Positions 61,171 through 64,000 of a stretch of DNA of 64,000 nucleotides are shown one piece after another. This DNA is from Pseudomonas sp. ANT_H4 (GTDB taxonomy: Bacteria; Pseudomonadota; Gammaproteobacteria; Pseudomonadales; Pseudomonadaceae). Below the pieces are notes generated by a model. It made no database searches. It was not told the origin of the DNA and saw only the letters and a list, made by a program, of their open reading frames with translations. Position 1 is the stretch's first letter. Each line of letters starts with the position of its first letter. A program made the translations under genes and the position numbers. Location of the stretch: contig NZ_VOBG01000026.1 in the NCBI RefSeq assembly GCF_008369295.1, forward strand, positions 1 through 64,000, given 5' to 3'.

Positions 61171-63097
61171 TCATGTTGATTGGTCATTTCGTGAAACAAA
61201 AGTCATCACGGTAGATGAAATCAGTGAGGAGCATGTGTTTCCGGAGCGCTTGCGTCTAAAGCTTGCCAATGCAAAGGGGTATAAGTCGCCTATCGATATT
61301 GGGAGTATCGCATATGCAACGCGAGGCGAAGCTAGATCGAGGGAGTTTGACAATGCCGGTACTATATCGGTTGTCGAGTCATCTCTTGTGGAAAGTAGGC
61401 GTGAGCTAGTGGTGAAGCTCCTCGATTCTCTAATAGGTTTGCGCGATAATTCGATAGTAACCCAGTTTAGAGTGTTGCACATTGTCGTGAATTGGTTAAA
61501 TGCCAATGGTTATGTGGAGGTTTTTACTGATGTGAGTTGTGCATCTAGAGCATACGCTGACTACACATCTTATCTTAATGATTCAATCAGAAAAGGGGAT
61601 TTTGCTCCTCAGCATGCCGCTAAATGTCAGAAGACCTTACAGTTCATAATTGGACTCCAGTTTTCATCAGTAGTGGATTATGTAGTTCGTAGTGCCGTGC
61701 CAATTGCTAGGCAAAGAAAAGCAATAAAGCCGCCTAGAGAATCCGATGTACACTTTTTTACGGACGTATGTATTGCCATTGCGCGTGATTACAGTAATTT
61801 TATTCTTGAGCAAGAGCCATTTCCATGCGTAGTCCGGATAAGAAATTATGAAGTTGTTAAGTTTCCTTCTAATGGTGGAATGAATAGTCCTTTTCGACAG
61901 GGGTATGATTGTTATAATGTGGCAGAAAGACGTGTTGCAACAGTCGAAGAATACATGTCCAAGTATGCTGGAAGAGGTCAGACAATTAGGCTTTGTGAAG
62001 CAGAGCGTGCTATAGCAGATGCGCAGGCTAGCGTAGAATTTTCTAATTCTGAATCTCGTAATTATGTCCGGTTGCAAATGGCCGCCTTTGCTGTAAAAGC
62101 ATATATTTCTCTTTTTATGTTGATGACAGGTGCATCACCTACTGAACTGGAACAGTTTAGTTATGAGGATGCTCTGGGGATTGATAAGTCAGTATTGAAG
62201 AAAGAATTAACGGCTGTAAAATTTCGTGCTAGAGGAAAGATGACCGGATATGTCTTAGGGCGAAAAAAAGGGTTAACACTGCTTCGAGAGTATTTTAAGT
62301 TGCGTGATTGGATTCTCAATGGAGAATATGTTGATAGATTGTTTTTCAAGATAAAGATTTCTAAAGGCGCTGTTTGTCTATCATTTTCTGATCTTGATGC
62401 CGGGGCTGCGGCAACTAGGTTTTACTCATCGATTTCGGGCGTTTTTGTAGATGGCAAATATCCAAAAATAACCTATAACAAGGCGCGTAAGCATAAAAGT
62501 TCCGCTCATCACGCGGCTAAGTACTCCCTGGAAACAGTTGCGCGGGCGTTAAATCATTCCAGTGGGGTGAATATTTCGTCGTACTCAGAAGCCACTGTTG
62601 AACAGCAGGAAAGTGAGTTTGGTACTTACTGGGATTCAGTGCGTAAAGCTGCTCAAATGGTACGTGAGCGAAGTGTTACAGCGTCAGATAAACTTGACTC
62701 AATTGCCGTTGGTCATTGTGACTCGTTCAGGTTTCCAGTTCCCGTCAGCGATACCGAAGCACCGGTGATTCAGCCGAATTGTCGTAATCAGTACGGCTGT
62801 TTGTATTGCACTCATTATTTCTGTCACGCCGATGAAGATGATATTCATAAGTTATTAAGTCTCCATTATGTGGTTAACGCTGTACGCAATACTGCTCAGG
62901 ATAGTGGTCACGCAGAAGTACTCTATAAGGACTTATCCATTCGGGTCGAGTTTATCTTAGAGGCAATTGCAAATCGCTCGGAGTCTGTTTCGCAGTTAGT
63001 ATCTGCCATGAGGAATAAAGTATTTAATCTTGGGGTGCTAACGCCATTTTGGGAGCGACGCCTGCAACGCTATGAAGCAATGGGGGTTGTATTTTGA
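61163..63097 (+). CDS. ginB: GinB3, degenerate tyrosine recombinase homologue
   Basis: About 644 residues from ATG 61163, overlapping the ginA stop. The domain is recognisable (LMTGASPTELEQFSYED; SAHHAAKYSLETVARALNHS; SSYSEATVEQ) but the first catalytic Arg is replaced by Ser and the HxxR box is HHAAK. A cysteine cluster NCRNQYGCLYCTHYFC near residue 545 parallels that of GinB1. Overlaps ginC by TTGA. Confidence 0.78.
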   Translation: MNSHVDWSFRETKVITVDEISEEHVFPERLRLKLANAKGYKSPIDIGSIAYATRGEARSREFDNAGTISVVESSLVESRRELVVKLLDSLIGLRDNSIVTQFRVLHIVVNWLNANGYVEVFTDVSCASRAYADYTSYLNDSIRKGDFAPQHAAKCQKTLQFIIGLQFSSVVDYVVRSAVPIARQRKAIKPPRESDVHFFTDVCIAIARDYSNFILEQEPFPCVVRIRNYEVVKFPSNGGMNSPFRQGYDCYNVAERRVATVEEYMSKYAGRGQTIRLCEAERAIADAQASVEFSNSESRNYVRLQMAAFAVKAYISLFMLMTGASPTELEQFSYEDALGIDKSVLKKELTAVKFRARGKMTGYVLGRKKGLTLLREYFKLRDWILNGEYVDRLFFKIKISKGAVCLSFSDLDAGAAATRFYSSISGVFVDGKYPKITYNKARKHKSSAHHAAKYSLETVARALNHSSGVNISSYSEATVEQQESEFGTYWDSVRKAAQMVRERSVTASDKLDSIAVGHCDSFRFPVPVSDTEAPVIQPNCRNQYGCLYCTHYFCHADEDDIHKLLSLHYVVNAVRNTAQDSGHAEVLYKDLSIRVEFILEAIANRSESVSQLVSAMRNKVFNLGVLTPFWERRLQRYEAMGVVF

Positions 63098-64000
63098 GTG
63101 CCTCTGCGGTAAGTGGTTTATATGCCGCCATGGGTAATTTGGGTGCCGTTGCTCCTGATGCTGCAATGCTGGATATAAACTTTAAACCCTCATCTAAGTT
63201 TGTTCTGTGTCGAAATAAACATGGTACGCCAACGGCAATATATAAAGAGTGGATGTGGGACTTTAATCCATATCGACTTGGAGCGACGAGGGTCACGAAA
63301 TTTAGATTTGATAAGATTTTCAAGGCGATTGGTCCCGAAAACAAAGCATTGATCGATGAGGTGAAATACATTATCTATTGTCTTGCATATTTCGCAGGAG
63401 GTGGTCGTCTGGGGCGGTTGAGTGCAAAGACATTAGAGCAGCGCTGGGTGGTTTTGCGGAGCGCGGTGTTGTTTTGTTATGAGCAAATCCAAAAGCCTTT
63501 AGTTGGTGTGTTGTCCTTGCAACAACTTTTCAGTACCCCGGTCTATTTGGCAGCGTTTATTGCTGAGAGGGCGCAGCCACATTTTCCGCAAATGCTATCA
63601 GCTTTGCTTGCCAATTTAATTTCTGTTGGTGATGATCGATTGGGTTATCGCGTTATTAGTTCGCGTGATATTGAATTGCGTCGACATGAGCCTAATCAAC
63701 ATCCGGTTATTCCAACTAGGATCTATTTGGAGCTAATAAACGTTCTCCAAGATATGCTTGATCAGATTCACCGAGGCGTAGAAAGCCTGGAGTGCTTTGT
63801 ATCTAAGTTTTGCGATGAATTCTATGGGCTCGCTCATGATGTTCAGAAAAGTCTGTTGCCTGGCGGAAAGGCTAATTACAGACCAATTATGACTGAGGTG
63901 CTTCAGGCTCATTGTCTGAATGAGGTTTTTTCTGGAGTTTTTTCTTGTTCTCATAAAAGAGGGTTGAGCCCTGCGCTATTGAAAATGCAATACATTGTAA
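63094..64000 (+). CDS. ginC: GinC3, partial, runs off the right edge
   Basis: An open frame without a stop from TTG 63094 (overlapping the ginB stop as TTGA; an ATG at 63130 is possible) to the window end, at least 302 codons. The visible part is the N-terminal, non-catalytic region (GLYAAMGNLGAVAPDAAMLD .. WMWDFNPYRLGATRVTKFRF), matching the position and style of ginC in the other operons. Catalytic residues would lie beyond the window. Confidence 0.75.
   Translation, partial: MSASAVSGLYAAMGNLGAVAPDAAMLDINFKPSSKFVLCRNKHGTPTAIYKEWMWDFNPYRLGATRVTKFRFDKIFKAIGPENKALIDEVKYIIYCLAYFAGGGRLGRLSAKTLEQRWVVLRSAVLFCYEQIQKPLVGVLSLQQLFSTPVYLAAFIAERAQPHFPQMLSALLANLISVGDDRLGYRVISSRDIELRRHEPNQHPVIPTRIYLELINVLQDMLDQIHRGVESLECFVSKFCDEFYGLAHDVQKSLLPGGKANYRPIMTEVLQAHCLNEVFSGVFSCSHKRGLSPALLKMQYIV

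Overview
The window looks like an accessory region of a Pseudomonas chromosome or large plasmid. The evidence is a RulB-type Y-family polymerase, an OprD porin, CzcCBA/CzcRS metal resistance, DUF2790 proteins, an ArnT-like transferase and IS3, IS5 and IS21 family insertions. The species cannot be fixed from the sequence. Almost everything is mobile or cargo of mobile elements. The organising theme is three different operons of three tyrosine recombinases plus a small coiled-coil protein, the ginABCD arrangement that defines GInt genomic islands (gin operon, cargo, short AT-rich 3' end).

Region 1 (1-13.6 kb): a rulB (umuC-like) gene is broken twice. Its extreme 5' end is replaced by AT-rich DNA at the window edge. 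The rest is split at the catalytic SID|E motif by an 11.65-kb GInt flanked by the 7-bp repeat CATCGAT. This GInt1 holds ginABCD, with ginA itself split by an IS2-group insertion that has a 5-bp duplication. Its cargo is a molybdate set (modE-like, modA, modB, modC and a TSUP permease), plus a second, foreign umuC tail. The SRAP gene that normally accompanies rulAB follows.

Region 2 (13.7-22.7 kb): a frameshifted tyrosine integrase and two related modules. Each module has a PapB-like regulator with palindromic operators, followed by a string of tiny genes that almost all carry the same AGGAAAAC leader. Integrase tail remnants at 18.3 and 20.9 kb and a nested inverted-repeat structure at 20.1-20.4 kb suggest serial recombination.

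Region 3 (22.7-28.3 kb): a tightly overlapping minus-strand operon (possible CxxC protein, winged-helix protein, nucleotidyltransferase, PP2C phosphatase, small protein). It is divergent from a GIY-YIG protein and looks like an uncharacterised defence or toxin-antitoxin type locus. An IS5-family element and a DUF4942 gene broken by GInt2 follow.

Region 4 (28.3-59.5 kb): GInt2 ginABCD and a heavy-metal cargo. The cargo comprises an orphan CzcR, OprD, CzcCBA, two DUF2790 proteins, a GtrA/GtrB/ArnT-like envelope glycosylation operon, CzcRS, a CDF exporter, a zinc-ribbon/His-rich protein and a deleted eptA. The gtrA gene is split by an IS5 copy that is itself split by IS21. Ten copies of an 18-bp box TTGTAAT-N6-GTMAT precede most of these genes, implying a CzcR regulon. 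Two homologous predicted sRNAs (one from the oprD 3' end, one before the second DUF2790 gene) share a stem-loop carrying CTCCTTTGG.

Region 5 (59.5-64 kb): a third gin operon (ginA, ginB, partial ginC) running off the right edge. A yebG-family gene lies just before it.
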